The translations under genes and the position numbers were made by a program. The notes under the pieces were generated by a model. That model ran no database searches and had not been told where the DNA came from. It worked only from the letters and a program-made list of their open reading frames with translations. Shown here one piece after another: positions 23,301 through 35,539 of a stretch of 64,000 bases of DNA. The stretch's first letter is position 1, and each line of letters starts with the position of its first letter. Origin of the DNA: Hibiscus mutabilis (lineage: Eukaryota; Streptophyta; Magnoliopsida; Malvales; Malvaceae); the NCBI GenBank assembly GCA_019671005.1, contig CM033728.1:23077099-23141098 (forward strand), read 5' to 3'.

Positions 23301-23940
23301 AATAGAGGAGATCTCGGACTTACCCCTATTGTGAAGTTTCTCCCTCAATTGATTTGTGAAAAGCTACAAAAACACAAGATTATTGTAAGATTTGTGTAAG
23401 CAATCTTTATAAAACAATTTGCAACCATAAAATTAAGTTAGAATCCACCTCACCTCTAGAAATTGGATGAAAACCTGAGTGTTTGGCTGAGGAGAGGTGA
23501 AGAGAGAAAAGTTGAGAGAAAATAACGTGATTTTTGTTTTGGAAAGTAATAACTACTTTTTAACAACATCCTCTTTAATTACTATTTAAAACACGTGTTA
23601 AAATAAAACAAATTAAGGGAGAAATCATCAGAAATTAATTGGTAAAATAGCTCATTAAAGATTCTAAGTATTTGACCCTTTTTCATTTTAGTCACTAGAT
23701 AATCACAGTTTTTAAAACTTGCATTTTGGTCACCAGCCAAAATGTTCGATTTCCAAAACTCATTTTCTAAAATTAATTCCACCAATATTAATCATATATT
23801 AAAAGATTATTTTTAACCATTTCCATATTTTTCGTCTTAAAAAAAATATACTGTCCCGAATCTGACTCGAATCTCTAACCCGGTCCACCGGACCGTTGAA
23901 TAAGCCTCAAAACCGCTAGGACAAAAATCGGGGCGTTAAA
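20361..23940 (-). repeat. Element 3 3' LTR (minus orientation)
   Basis: 3580 bp, matching 28410-31905. It contains a dense cluster of GTAyCGrTAC-type boxes (20775-21235) and a CTCACT box with pyrimidine tract and CAG (21645-21700 on the minus strand). Short open frames on either strand do not resemble known proteins. Confidence 0.9.
20775..21235. repeat. Cluster of GTAyCGrTAC-type palindromic boxes, Element 3 3' LTR
   Basis: About 15 near-palindromic boxes occur in 460 bp, for example cgtatcgatacc, ccgtaccggtacag, agtaccgatacag and cttatcggtacgc. Spacing is about 20-45 bp, and the sequence between boxes is not itself repeated. Confidence 0.8.
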
Positions 23941-23954
23941 ACTCTCCCCCTTTT
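23941..23954 (-). other. Element 3 polypurine tract
   Basis: actctcccccttttaa on + is the complement of an A/G run ending at the LTR start. On the minus strand it is preceded by the usual chromovirus end-of-pol phrase (gggatgaaattct). Confidence 0.8.
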
Positions 23955-26900
23955 AAGAATTTCATCCCCGAAATTTACTTGGAGAAACCAAGACAAAAAC
24001 TGATCAGCATCTCCGTCTTACCTTCACATACATGGTTTCCTCAAAACCTCGGTGTTTCTGCAACATCTCAACAAGCTTAACTGTCTTTCTATGCAAAATC
24101 CTACTGCTGGCATTAAAGATCCCCATCGGGCCTAATTACAAGAGTACACTGATTCTGACGCAATACCTTCCATCTGCACAACACGCGAGGAATCCAACCA
24201 TTACCTGCGCAACCCCATCACATGAAACACATCATGGACCCCTCCAACATAGGAGGTAACCTCAACAAAAATAACAGGACCCACACACTCAACACCATCG
24301 TATGGTCCACAAACCTTGGGCTAAGCTCTCCTACCTTCCCAAAACACAACACCTTCTTCCAAGGTGACAACAACATGATCACTCGATCATCAACAACACA
24401 CACTGAATCACTACGCGTCAAACCTGCGTAGAATTCCTAAACATACACAGCTACTCTCAAGCACTCACATACCAGCTTCACCTTCTCACTGGTGCCTTTC
24501 AACATGTCAAACATGGGAATGTACTTTCTCCCATTTTAGCCCATCTCACGGCTTACGACACTTTCCACACACAACGTCTCAAACAGTTCCATCCACACAC
24601 TCATCTGACAACTACTAATAAAGCAAACTCTACCAAATCCAACTACTTTCCAGCGTTCCCTGGTATGCAGTGATACAATAACTCAACATATCTTTAAAAA
24701 CCTGAATTTCACACTCAGATCCACCATCCATCCGGAAATGATACAAGGCACTGAAACTCAACCACACACTCAATGGTCAAATTAACAACTCCAAAACCTC
24801 GCTATAAACCATAGATTTCCGTTCATGCCATGGACTCAGACACATAGGAAAACATACCAACCCGACAATATACAAACCTGCCAGCTTATACAAAGCACAT
24901 AACGCAAGCATAGCCACAAAGGCACACACAACCCGCAACTTGACCAGCAACCACCCAAATGGAATCCTTTTTGGTCGGTGTCAAAGACAACTCAGACACA
25001 AGATCCATGGTCATTCTTTCCCACCTTCATTCCGGCATCCACAACCGATACAATAATTCATAAAGAAACTGATGCCTAGCTTCCACTTGCTGTCATATTA
25101 TACATCGATCAACAAAACAAGCACATTTCCTTTAATCCAACCCAACAACAAAGGGCATGCATCTCCATCAAAACAATGCACCTCAACTCAACATCAAGAG
25201 ACACCACTCTCTAATCCTTAAAACACAACACCCTATCATCATCAACGCGAAAACACTAGGTTTCCCTCACTGAATCCTGAACCTGCAATAACAGCACCAC
25301 ATCGTAATGTTGCCCTTACCTGACCAACCGCAATCTAGATAACCTCACCTACAATACGCCCATCAATCTTCCATCACGAAATATACTCAACCATATAACT
25401 AACATCCTCAACTCCACCGCAACTCACACATACGAGACATCGGCTACAACCTGAGCTCGGACGAAAATCAAACATCAAACTATAACTCTTAAACAACTTC
25501 AACAATCCAAACTGTCAAGAACCCAAACCATCATTCATTCATTTTCTTTTAGCCGCACATGAACCCTATACACAACACTCTCCCCAACATAGAACCGGTG
25601 TGTCCAACCTCCAATAAACACAACCACGGCAAACTCCGCATCATAAGTAGCACAGATGCGCTCCTGCACCCTTGACCATCCAAATGCTTAAACTGCAACT
25701 TCCATTACAAAATACAATCTCAACAACCCTTATTGGTAAACAACTGGATCTAACAAACCTTCAAACTGCTATTTCCAACCCAGGTTATCCACCAACTAGC
25801 ACAAGCTAGACCTCCACAGACCATATTACCACAACCACTCACACCACTACTCTACTAATTTCTGGTTAGTCATCCGTAAGTGTGAACATATGTATGCATG
25901 ATTACTTATAAGCCCTCATAAATGTCTATGCGTATGTATGCAAAACCTCTAATGTCATGCCCAAATATATGCATGTACTGACATATTTACATATACATAT
26001 AAGTGTTTATGCACCGTGCATGTTTTTCCATTCACACTTACTAACAACATCCTTAAAACTAAAACTCTTTACAACATGCTCAAAACTCACAATTTCCAAT
26101 GGAGGAGCAACATTCACCTCTTCCTAAGAAACCACCAGTCCATCCACACTTATCGATCTAAACCCTACTCGATGCTTCCACACACGAAAAGACCGTCAAC
26201 AATACAACCAACTAACTCACAGCATCTGGACTACCCAGTTCAGTATACCCACGAACACCACATATTCGTCGATCAAACCAACAGCATAACTGAGGAAACA
26301 CACTGCCATACTCCTGGCAGAAAACAACCCCAAACACCAACATATCCTTTACCTTTAATTAGTAACACCTGGACCTCAAGCCAACCTTACAAAACATTAG
26401 AACATCCCTAAACTGATCAGCAGATCACCAACTTATTCATCTACCAAAAACCGTTACACTCCCGCAACGTGCCATCCTTCTTTTCCACAACCACACTAGC
26501 GCAACTCCCGGCGAACCACTAAGCCTAATAAAGCCTTACATACATAACTCTTAAAGTTGCATCCTAAACCCCCTTCACCTCTATCAAGCCCCTCATAGAG
26601 AGCGATAGAAACCAGAACTGTGTTTTCACACAATTCAATACCAAACTCACCTTCCAATCCACTGCAAACCTAGCTATTCCTTCGAAACACACAAAAGCTT
26701 ACATACCATATGCATATCCTACACACGTACTTCCTTTGACTCTGGAGTCATAACACAAGCTAGGAATACCTTGCCACCAAAAATCCATCAAAAATCTCAC
26801 TTTCAATCCCCAAAACAACATTTAACAAGAACTTAGCATCCTCCCCCGGGATTACCTCCTAAAAACATTAGCAAGTTCCAAGACAACTCGCTAGGATTCA

Positions 26901-28409
26901 AAAATCAACCACAATTTTGGTCCAGTAACCAATCCAACCTAGGATTACATCAAAAAAAATCATGGAGCGACATCTCCAATAAAACAACCACAACCTCTGA
27001 ACCTTTAATCACCAAAGAATACTTACAAACATCCTTCCCACAATAATCATCTTTCCAGAAGGACCAACCATTTATATTCCTACTTTTAACACTTACGGGA
27101 CGATCGCTCAACCTCAATTCTCATAACACCAACGCCAACAAGCATAAGAGTTTGCACTCCACATTTCAAATGCGGTTAACCCCTCCACATGAGACCACTC
27201 CATCCACAGACTCAACAAGTATTAAATACTGTTCACATCTTGATACATTAACCCCTCGGTCCTCTCACAGCACTATCATTACCTCACCTCAACATTGAGC
27301 GATACCTTTGTCACACTTCTTTTCAACATACACATTGTTGAAACTAGATTCCGCAATCCTTAGGCTAGAGCCAGAACCTCCCACAATGAACCAATAAACC
27401 TAGGATCTGCTTAAAGTACCTCTCTCGTGTACCACCACGTCATAAATGGTGTAGCCAAAAACCAACATTTACACCCCAACATCCTGTACCAATTCATAAC
27501 AAAATCGATCACAACAATATCTTTTTACCGATACCAGTTCATGAGCATACTGGCTCATCTGAACAAACCGTACTCTAAAGTCGGCCACATACACACGGCC
27601 CTAAACCCAAGCCATGAGCTCTTACTCCTTTCTATCCAAGTATCTAAACCCTAGATGCTTTTTCCGAAAGACATCATGGAAAGACTCCCAATTCCCATCA
27701 TTGGGTCCCCACGTTAACAAATATAATTTTCCCCCAACTAAACCATCATCATGCAACAGGGATTCAGCACATCCCAACTTACGGGTAACAAAACCCTCCA
27801 TTCAACCCACAACCTGAACCACACTGGTCATACTTGCCTCAACTACCTCGGGTGATAACCACGATACTTAAATCCTCCCAAACCATAGGGGTATCTCAAC
27901 GGCAACCTCGTTTGCTCAAACGTCGGTGCAAACACATGCACTCCAGCAACAACAACTCAAAAGCTCCAACATCGCCTATAACAAGGCATCACATGACCCA
28001 ACACTAGCTCAACCAGCATAGGTGGTACATACGTCAGGGTAACAAACCCTCAGGAGGTACAACACCCTCCTCAACTCACTGCCCTAAGGCAACAACAACA
28101 TGCTAATTCTCATTTCTCCTCTCGGTCGTAACATAACACATTATCAAAGGCATGATAATCATTTTAAAACAAAAATGGTCAGGCTAGCTTCAAGCAAAGA
28201 TCCAAGACTTCCATTCCAAAATCAAAACATTTCAGACTATGATAACAAGACAATGGTTTCCATATATTCCCCTTAACATGGTATATAGCAACCAACATGC
28301 ACATATTGCAATCGTCGTGCATAGCAAACAACGGAGCATAACACACAGAAATATCACAACAACCATACCAACTCCCAATTATCGCAAACTTGTATTTGAT
28401 ACCACCAAG
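23955..28409 (-). pseudogene. Element 3 gag-pol remnant
   Basis: About 4.5 kb, which is about the normal internal length for a Tekay/Del-like element, yet no long frame survives. On the minus strand, 24380-24290 keeps the integrase C-terminal phrase SPWKKVLCFGKVGELSPRF, which matches the corresponding stretch in Elements 6 and 9. Further upstream (24400-28400) I can see only scattered, unreliable resemblance. Both open frames at 26016-26411 and 27427-27817 lie on the non-coding strand and are treated as chance. The region is G-poor on the + strand, with C outnumbering G about threefold in samples. Confidence 0.7.
28391..28404 (-). other. Element 3 primer-binding site (tRNA-iMet type)
   Basis: The minus strand reads tggtatcaaatac starting at 28404, five bases inside the LTR end. 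It matches the TGGTATCA core of the initiator tRNA-Met complement and diverges afterwards. Confidence 0.7.
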
Positions 28410-31400
28410 TGTAACCTCCTCGACCCAGCCTAGACGCCCAACCGAATCAAGAAGACTACATTAGGTTTGCCGAAGCAAACCGAAGAGATACGACGAAAAC
28501 TGGTCCATTTTTTCTTTTTATCATATCTAGATATCAATTATTAACCCTACATGTTCATGCAAACATCAGGTGCAACCCTAACTCAATTGAGCATTAATTT
28601 AACATCCAATTGATTACATTTGCAATTTAAGGACCAAATTGCAAATACAAAAAATTACAGGATTAAAACTCACTTTCAAGTTACCAAACATTAATTAGTC
28701 AGGTTCTAAACATACATCTCAATTTTTAGCTCAAATCGACCATTCATTCGCATGCAATCGCATTAACAAGATCCGGGGAACAAAACTAAAAATTTCAAAA
28801 CAACCTTTCCATGACGTTAAAAGTTTTAACCGCCAACCATATCGATACCCTAAGGCCCGTATCGATACTGTATTGCATACACGTTTTGGTACCCTTAGCT
28901 CTCTTTTGGTGCGTTGCTTTGAAAACCATAAATCCTTTTTAACATTGTAACATCGTACTGATACAAACAGCTATGCGTTTCGATACTATTAGCCATTTGA
29001 GAAGACCAATAGGCCTGTTTCAGACCTTACCGGTACAGAAGTGGTGCATTTCGATACACCAAAACATTTTTTTCCAAAGCCACAAGATTCATTTCAAACC
29101 GTACCGATACAGACATCAAGCGTATTGGTATGCGGGCTCATTCCTAAAAAGTAAAATTCTAGTAGCTAAAACCCATACCGAAACACCCATTTCCGTATCG
29201 GTGCGCTAAGGCTAAAAGATCCTAGATGTATCAAAACACTATTACCCGTACCGATCCCTAGAGCCTAAAAATGCCCAGCCGTACCGATACGGTCCCCTGC
29301 ACATCGGTACACCTAGACTTGTAATGTCACGTTTTACTGGTGTTTCATTCAATTAACACATTTATAACATTCCCACAAGCTTGAAACACAACCTCGACAT
29401 GCCAAGCATACCACAAGCATTCAAGCTTGACATTCTTAACAACATAACATGGCATCAAGCATCGAAAACGAATCTATAGGCATGCCCCTATAAATCCATT
29501 CAAGCAACATGTATAATTCCAAACCACTACCATAAACAGTCCACATTTGTTTCTTACAGGCCATGAATAGCCAATCAAACTTGCTCAACTAGGGAGTTTA
29601 GCAAAACATGACCCAAATCAAGTAAGGAAACCCACATTGCCCTTATTATCCATAGTCTACACCAAAACATACTTTGATTGTTGAGTCTTACTTGATCCCT
29701 TACATCCCGCTGCCTCCCAAACCTTCTTTAGTCTGCATTGATGGACAAAGAGAGCGTAAGCACACTACGCATAGTGAGGACAGCTCAAAGACAAAAACAC
29801 CATCAATGCATTTAAAACCATTTACTTAACATCATTCTTTAAAAACATCATGCCCTTTTAAAAACATGCACTTTACATCATTAAAACCAGCATATTAAAC
29901 CATATGCTACATGTATCATTAATCAAAAGTAAGCCACATTGCTAACCCTCCGCTTAAGCCTTCCCATCATTACTACTAAATGCAAAGCTCAAGGAGAAAC
30001 ATGTATAAATCACATTATACAACATAAAACATTCCAACAGCAAAAGGGTTCATCGGATACACGGATTCAACAAGTGTTAACCCAATACTTCAAACCAACT
30101 CAATCGGAATAGATATACAATCACAATCGCGGCACATTAACTACTGGGTACACTTTCAACCCACGAGGACACCAACCCCTTTCATCGGTTAGATGCTTAA
30201 CCCACTAACGGGAGTTTTCAGTACCATATAACCCTTCAAACGTTATGGTACTTGGATAGAGTATTCGGTACGCCGTATAAACCCCTCAACAGCCAATGAG
30301 ACTTATTTACAGTGCACTCAATCCTATGGCCGGCCAACGATACCGATAACAATTTTAAAACCACATCACTTGCCAATATAATTAACCATTTTAACATTTA
30401 CCTCACTGTTTCAACAAGCATTAAACCATGTCATTTATCCAAAGCAACAACCATTCTTTAAAACACAAGTATAAACCATACTTACAAGGATCACTTACCA
30501 TGTGCATCCTTCAGCATTTCATGCTCAAAAACAATATATCAAATACTTTAAAACATGCTTAAACAGTAGGCATATAAACATTAAAACCAAGTACATAAAA
30601 TCATTCGAACAAGCACGACCGAGAGAGTAAAACCACTTTACACTTACTTCCGAGTCTAGGTAAGCATTTTAAGCTCTACCTTAACTCCCAAAACATCAAA
30701 ACGCTTTAAACCATGTTTTCACTCACCGATACACGAAACCTCGATTCGCCAATGCCAAAACATGCATCCATAGCCTCCAAAGCCTCACCAAACTCTTTCG
30801 AATCCATCTGCCCTATTTTAACCACAAAAAAATAGATGATTAATGCATCATAATGCATTCAAAACACAGGAGCACCAATCCTTCTCGGATTCCCACATAA
30901 CCATCACAAATAACCCTCCACAACAATCGAAAACATCACCCAAACACTTCCAAACACAACCCAGTCAATATCTATCAATCCGACATCACTTTCAACATCA
31001 AAACACATCTAAAAACATATCCAAAACAGGTTAACACCTCCATCAACCTCACAACCACAAAAACACCACAAAACCTCAATTTTAATAACCTAAACAATTA
31101 GAGATTCAAAAGTTTCGGGATTTCGTTGATGACAACAACATAACAACATTATTGAACATCCAAAATATGAATCAATGCATCCTTATTTACTATAAAATAG
31201 ATCCAATATGAAAACACAAAATCAAGGATCAAATTCTTGGCAATTTCAGTAAAGAACCATACAATAGAAGAGATCTCGGACCTTACCCATATTGTGAAGT
31301 TTCTGCCTCAATTGATTTGTGAAAAGCTAAGAAAACACAAGATTATTGTAAGATTTGTGTAAGCAATATTTATAAAACAATTTGAAACCATAAAATCAAG

Positions 31401-31905
31401 TTAAAGCCCACCTCTCCTCTAGAAATTTGATGAAAACCTAAGTTTTGGCTGAGGAGAGAGTGAAGAGAGAAAAGTTGAGAGAAAATAACGTGATTTTTGT
31501 TTTGGAAAGTAATAACTAACTTTTTAACAAAATCCTTTCTAATTACTAATTAAAACACATGTTAAAATAAAACAAATTAAGGGAGAAATCATCAGAAAAC
31601 AATTGGTAAAATAGCTCCTTAAAGATTCTAAGTATTTGACCCTTTTCATTTTAGTCACTAGATAATCATAGTTTTTAAAACTTTCATTTTGGTCACCAGC
31701 CAAAATGTCCGATTTCCAAAAGTCATTTTCTAAAATTAATTCAACCAATATTAATCATATATTAAAAGATGATTTTTAACCATTTTCCATATTTATCCTC
31801 TTACCGAAAAATATACTATCCCGAATCTGACTCGAATCTCTAACCTGGTCCACCAGACCGTCTAATAAGCCTCAAAACCGCTAGGCCCAAAACCGGGGCG
31901 TTATA
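28410..31905 (-). repeat. Element 3 5' LTR (minus orientation)
   Basis: 3496 bp partner of 20361-23940. By eye there are about 25 differences in the first 310 bp and about 10 in 280 bp around 29790-30040. It carries the same box cluster at 28840-29315. Confidence 0.9.
28840..29315. repeat. Cluster of GTAyCGrTAC-type palindromic boxes, Element 3 5' LTR
   Basis: Same order of boxes as 20775-21235. It has an extra block at 29258-29290 (gtaccgatcc, cgtaccgatacgg) that is missing from the other LTR. Confidence 0.8.
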
Positions 31906-32009
31906 TAAGTCATCTCAGTTTTGTCTCAAAGTCGTCGTGTTTGATTTAAACATTTGTTTCTACCACTTCCTGATTCGTTTTACTCCTAAGCCAGGTTGGG
32001 GGTGTTGCA
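31906..32009 (+). repeat. Element 1 3' LTR, segment 3 of 3
   Basis: TSD taagt, then catctcagttttgtc to ggtgttgca, colinear with 2625-2729. It ends the outer element. Confidence 0.9.
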
Positions 32010-32016
32010 ACAATGA

Positions 32017-33220
32017 AGTGTTGCAAACTATCGACGTCGTATACTGTCGACACAATGAAGTGTCAGATACAGTGTGACTCTTATGGTATACCACTATATT
32101 GTCCAACTCAATATTATACTACCAAGGGCAACTTTAAAATCAATTCCTGCAAAATGGCAAGCAACCCATATACAATTTATATCATGTAAAACATATCATA
32201 TTAGAGTAGTTCATTCTCCAATATGCTCTATAACTTTCATTGTGTACTGCCATAGTTAAAAACTGTATCAAATAACTTTTTCATATATATATATATCATG
32301 CTATAAATCAGTAAAATAAAGTACCATGCCAAAACAATTATACTATTTATAAAAAAATTCTTTACCTTTTTGGGTGACTTATCTCAAGTTTCCCTTTAGT
32401 ATGTTAATAAACATACATTTAAAAACATGTATGCACTTACCTTAGCATTGCAAAGTAGCAACCTTTACTATTCGATATTACTCTCAGACTGATTCTTTTC
32501 CTTTTCTACCGTCACAACTTTGATTTAATTCAGGATCTTCAATAAAATAACATATACCATTTCAAGTATATGTGGCAAGTGTGCAAACTATCGACACAAT
32601 GAAGTATCAAAAACATATCAACACAATAAAGTGTGCAAACTATCGACGTCGCATACTGTCGACACAATGAGGTGTCAGATACAGTGTGACTCTTATGGTA
32701 TACCACTATATTGTCCAACTCAATATTATACTACCAAGGGCAAATTTAAAATCAATTCCTGCAAAATGGCAAGCAACCCATATACAATTTATATCATGTA
32801 AAACATATCATATTAGAGCAGTTCATACTCTAATATGCTCTATAACTTTCATGGTGTACTGTCATAGTTAACTGTATCAAATAACTTTTCATATATATAT
32901 ATATATATCATGCTATAAACCATATGTGACCATAAAATATGCCACAATCTTTAAATCAGTAAAATAAAGTACCATGCCAAAACAATTATGCTGTTTATAA
33001 AAAAATTCTTTACCTTTTTGGGTGACTTATCGCAAGTTTCCCTTTAGTATGTTAATAAAGATACATTTAAAAACATGCATGCACTCACCTTAGCCTTGCA
33101 AAGTAGCAACCTTTACTATTCGATATTACTCCCGGACTGTTTCTTTTCCTTTTATACCTTCACAATTTCGATTTAATTCAAGATCTACAATAAAAATAAC
33201 ATATACCATTTCAAGTATAT
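32017..33220. repeat. 612-bp tandem duplication in Element 4 LTR
   Basis: 32017-32573 is repeated at 32629-33220 with an offset of 612 bp and few differences. Each unit starts with actatcgacgtcg and a cgacacaatgaagtgtcag-type block, and contains an AT dinucleotide run. The second unit has about 40 bp (catatgtgaccataaaatat...) not present in the first. Confidence 0.9.
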
Positions 33221-33369
33221 GTTAACACATAATCATACCATTTACAATAATGGAATGTAAATAAAATAACTATCCATTATTTAGAAAATTAATCCGATAA
33301 AGCTTTCTATATTTGAATCACAAATTCTCATACTTTTCTTTAAATCTCCAACTCTTCCCAAAATATCTA

Positions 33370-34830
33370 TTTTAGTCCCTAATGACTCTTTCAAACTTCC
33401 AACCAAAAATTTCAAGCCTAATCCTTACTTATCTCATCCTTTACACTTTAGGACCCAGATTTTAAAAATTTACACTTTGGTCCCTAAAGTAGCCGGAAAC
33501 CCAATTAAACCCAAAATGTTTATTTAAACTTCAAAATCAACATTTAAATCACTAGACCAATTTTCCAACATAATATACTTCAAATACAAGCTCAAAAAAC
33601 AAGTCCCTAACTTTTCAAAGTTTACATTTTGGCCCCTAATGCAATCTAATTAGGGATTTTCATTCCAAACACCTTAAATCAACATATACAACCAATTTTC
33701 CTTCAATCATATTCCAAAATTCAAAACTTTAACATAAACCCTAATTCTTAGTTTTCAAGAACATGATCACTTCTTCATCCAAATAACAAAATCCAGCTTA
33801 TAGAATATCATTCTCATCATTTCCATCATCAAAATAAATTTTATCATAATTTCCCCTAATTTTCTCAATATTTCCAAAAAGTCCCTAATTAATTTTTCAT
33901 GGAATTTTCATCATTTGAACCATAGAAACAACATCACAACCTTATTTCTAACATGAACAACCATTAAAACACAATATTTAAACATTTTCTTCATCCACCC
34001 TAATCGCCAAACTCAACCTAAGAACATGGAAACCAAACAAAACTTATACCAAATGATAGAGAAATCAATAGAGATCAATTTCTTGTTCCATGTCTAAGCC
34101 TCAAATCTAAACAAGCAAGCTTAAAAATCCAAAAGAAAATTTTCTCTTACCTTTAGAGGGCTATTCGAACAAGAGGATGATGGTGGAGAAAATCTTGAAA
34201 TTTCTTTTTGGTTTGTTTTAAGCCATTTGTCATCTAATATAATTAAAATGAATTTTAAATTCATTTTAATGTATAGTGACCTTTTTACCCTTATAATCCA
34301 GTGTCCACCACTTGCCACATGCCTACCTACCAATCCAAGGGGGTCAAAAATAATCCAAAGAGTTAGTGATTACCAACTTTGCCCTTGGAATTTCCCAAAA
34401 TTACTATCTTGCCATTTTTCATCCAACAGCTCATATTTAACATGGAAAACCTACTTTAATCCAATGCTCCATGTTAAATCCTACCATTTTAAGACATGTA
34501 AATGACATTTTTAACCTTGTCTTGTCATCCTTTAAAATATCTTAAATATTCGTTTCGATTCACTTGTCCGAATATCTTTCCAAACTTTATCGCTTTATAG
34601 CCACTAATACACACTCCGTACGAAAAAATTGAGTAACACGAAAATGTCACTCTTGGAGGTAAACTATTCATTTACGGGACTAAAATATATAACTTTTAAA
34701 AATTACAATTTAGTCCCTAAACTTTTCCAAAGTTTATACTTTGACCACCAAACTTTCAAAATTTTCATTTTGGCCACTGAACTAAAACCACCAATCTTTA
34801 ACTCTTTACATTTTAGTCACTAAACAAAAT
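33370..34830. repeat. Reiterated tttagtccctaaactttt-type phrase in Element 4 LTR
   Basis: Loose copies occur at about 33375, 33450-33490, 33600-33650 and most densely at 34670-34830, where four to five units follow each other every 35-38 bp. The block is non-coding and simple in composition. Confidence 0.65.
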
Positions 34831-34844
34831 ATTAGGGCATTACA

Positions 34845-35537
34845 GAAAACATATGTAAAGAGCCAAGAACTTGGGAATTTCAGTAAAGAACCTTTCATTA
34901 GAGGAGAAGAACGAACTTACCACCAATGAATGAGTTTCCCCTTAATTGTATGGTTTTTTTCCTCTTGAAAACAAAGAAATCTAATGAGATTTTTGAATAA
35001 AAACTTGTGAAATCATTTAACAAATAAAAGAGTTAAGAAATTAAGATCATTACCTTAATTCTCTGATGGAAAATGAGTGTTTGGCTGAGAGTGTTTTGAG
35101 AGAAAATATGAGAGAAGAAAAGTTACACAAAATTTGTTTTAAAAGAAAATAACCACCTTAACTAAATCACTTTCAACTCATTTAATAAAAACCATTTTAA
35201 AATAATCCAAATTAAGGAAAAACTCATATGAGACCAAATGGTAAAATAGCTCCTTAAACATTCAAAGTTTCGACTCTTTACAAAATAGTCACCTTTTAAA
35301 AATAGTTTCCAAAAGTTCCATTTTGGTCACTAGCCAAAATGTCACCCTTCCAAAGCTTATTTTCAAAAATTTCTTTCACCAGTATTTTTAATATAATAAA
35401 ATATAATTTTAAACACTTTTCCATATTTTTATCTTTCAGAAAAATATTCACTCCCGAATCCGACTCGAATCTCTAACCTGATCCACCAGACTGTCTAACT
35501 AGCCTTAAACCGCTAGACCCAAAATTAGGGCGTTACA
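34845..35537 (-). repeat. Element 5: start of an Element 3-family LTR, minus orientation
   Basis: On the minus strand it starts tgtaacgccctaatttt at 35537 and matches 36361-37055 and 31905-31210. It stops where Element 4 inserted (ttttc junction). The rest of this LTR lies left of the window. It interrupts the integrase of Element 6 right before tcagt (35538-35542). Confidence 0.8.
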
Positions 35538-35539
35538 TC

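Larger units (their letters stand above)
20361..31905 (-). mobile_element. Element 3: decayed Tekay/Del-like Ty3/gypsy retrotransposon
   Basis: 11.5 kb element on the minus strand, bounded by TSD TAAGT. In its own orientation the 5' LTR is 31905-28410, the primer site is near 28404, the interior is 28409-23941, the polypurine tract is near 23954-23941, and the 3' LTR is 23940-20361. Its outer 5' terminal dinucleotide reads TA rather than TG, consistent with one mutation. The interior is so mutated that only the integrase C-terminus is recognisable. The + strand here is markedly C-rich and G-poor, the mirror of the G/T-rich coding strand typical of this family (compare Element 6). Confidence 0.9.
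1..32009 (+). mobile_element. Element 1: giant-LTR, nearly empty Ty3/gypsy derivative
   Basis: This is a non-autonomous chromovirus-like element. Positions 1-615 match 5908-6520, and 615-2729 match 18414-20360 plus 31906-32009. The 3' LTR therefore starts at 3085 and is split by Elements 2 and 3. Adding 3085-5907 (about 2.8 kb) to 1-2729 gives an LTR of about 5.5 kb. Between the two LTRs lie only a tRNA-Met-type primer site, a relic gag start and a polypurine tract. Sampled LTR pairs differ by about 4-5% by eye. The right LTR end is at about 32009, and the next five bases are acaat. The 5' boundary is outside the window, so the matching TSD cannot be checked. The element cannot encode its own proteins and would have needed a helper element. 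Confidence 0.85.
32010..34844 (-). repeat. Element 4: minus-strand LTR, interrupted by Element 1
   Basis: On the minus strand the block starts tgtaatgccctaatat at 34844, a standard gypsy LTR start, and runs at least to 32010, where Element 1 has inserted. The five bases after its end, gaaaa (34845-34849), would be the TSD, but the partner is outside the window. It contains a tandem duplication (32017-33220), splice-donor-like GTGAGT/GTAAGT sites on the minus strand near 33088 and 32440, and many reiterations of a tttagtccctaaactttt phrase. Whether a full element or a solo LTR was present cannot be decided here. Confidence 0.65.

Noticed and set aside
26016..26411. 131-residue + frame with no internal stop
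   Set aside because: It lies antisense to the Element 3 interior in G-poor sequence where stops are rare by composition. No motif or neighbour supports it.
32281..32300. AT dinucleotide runs (also 32891-32908, 44556-44566, 51999-52012) considered as promoters
   Set aside because: They are simple microsatellites with no supporting promoter context.
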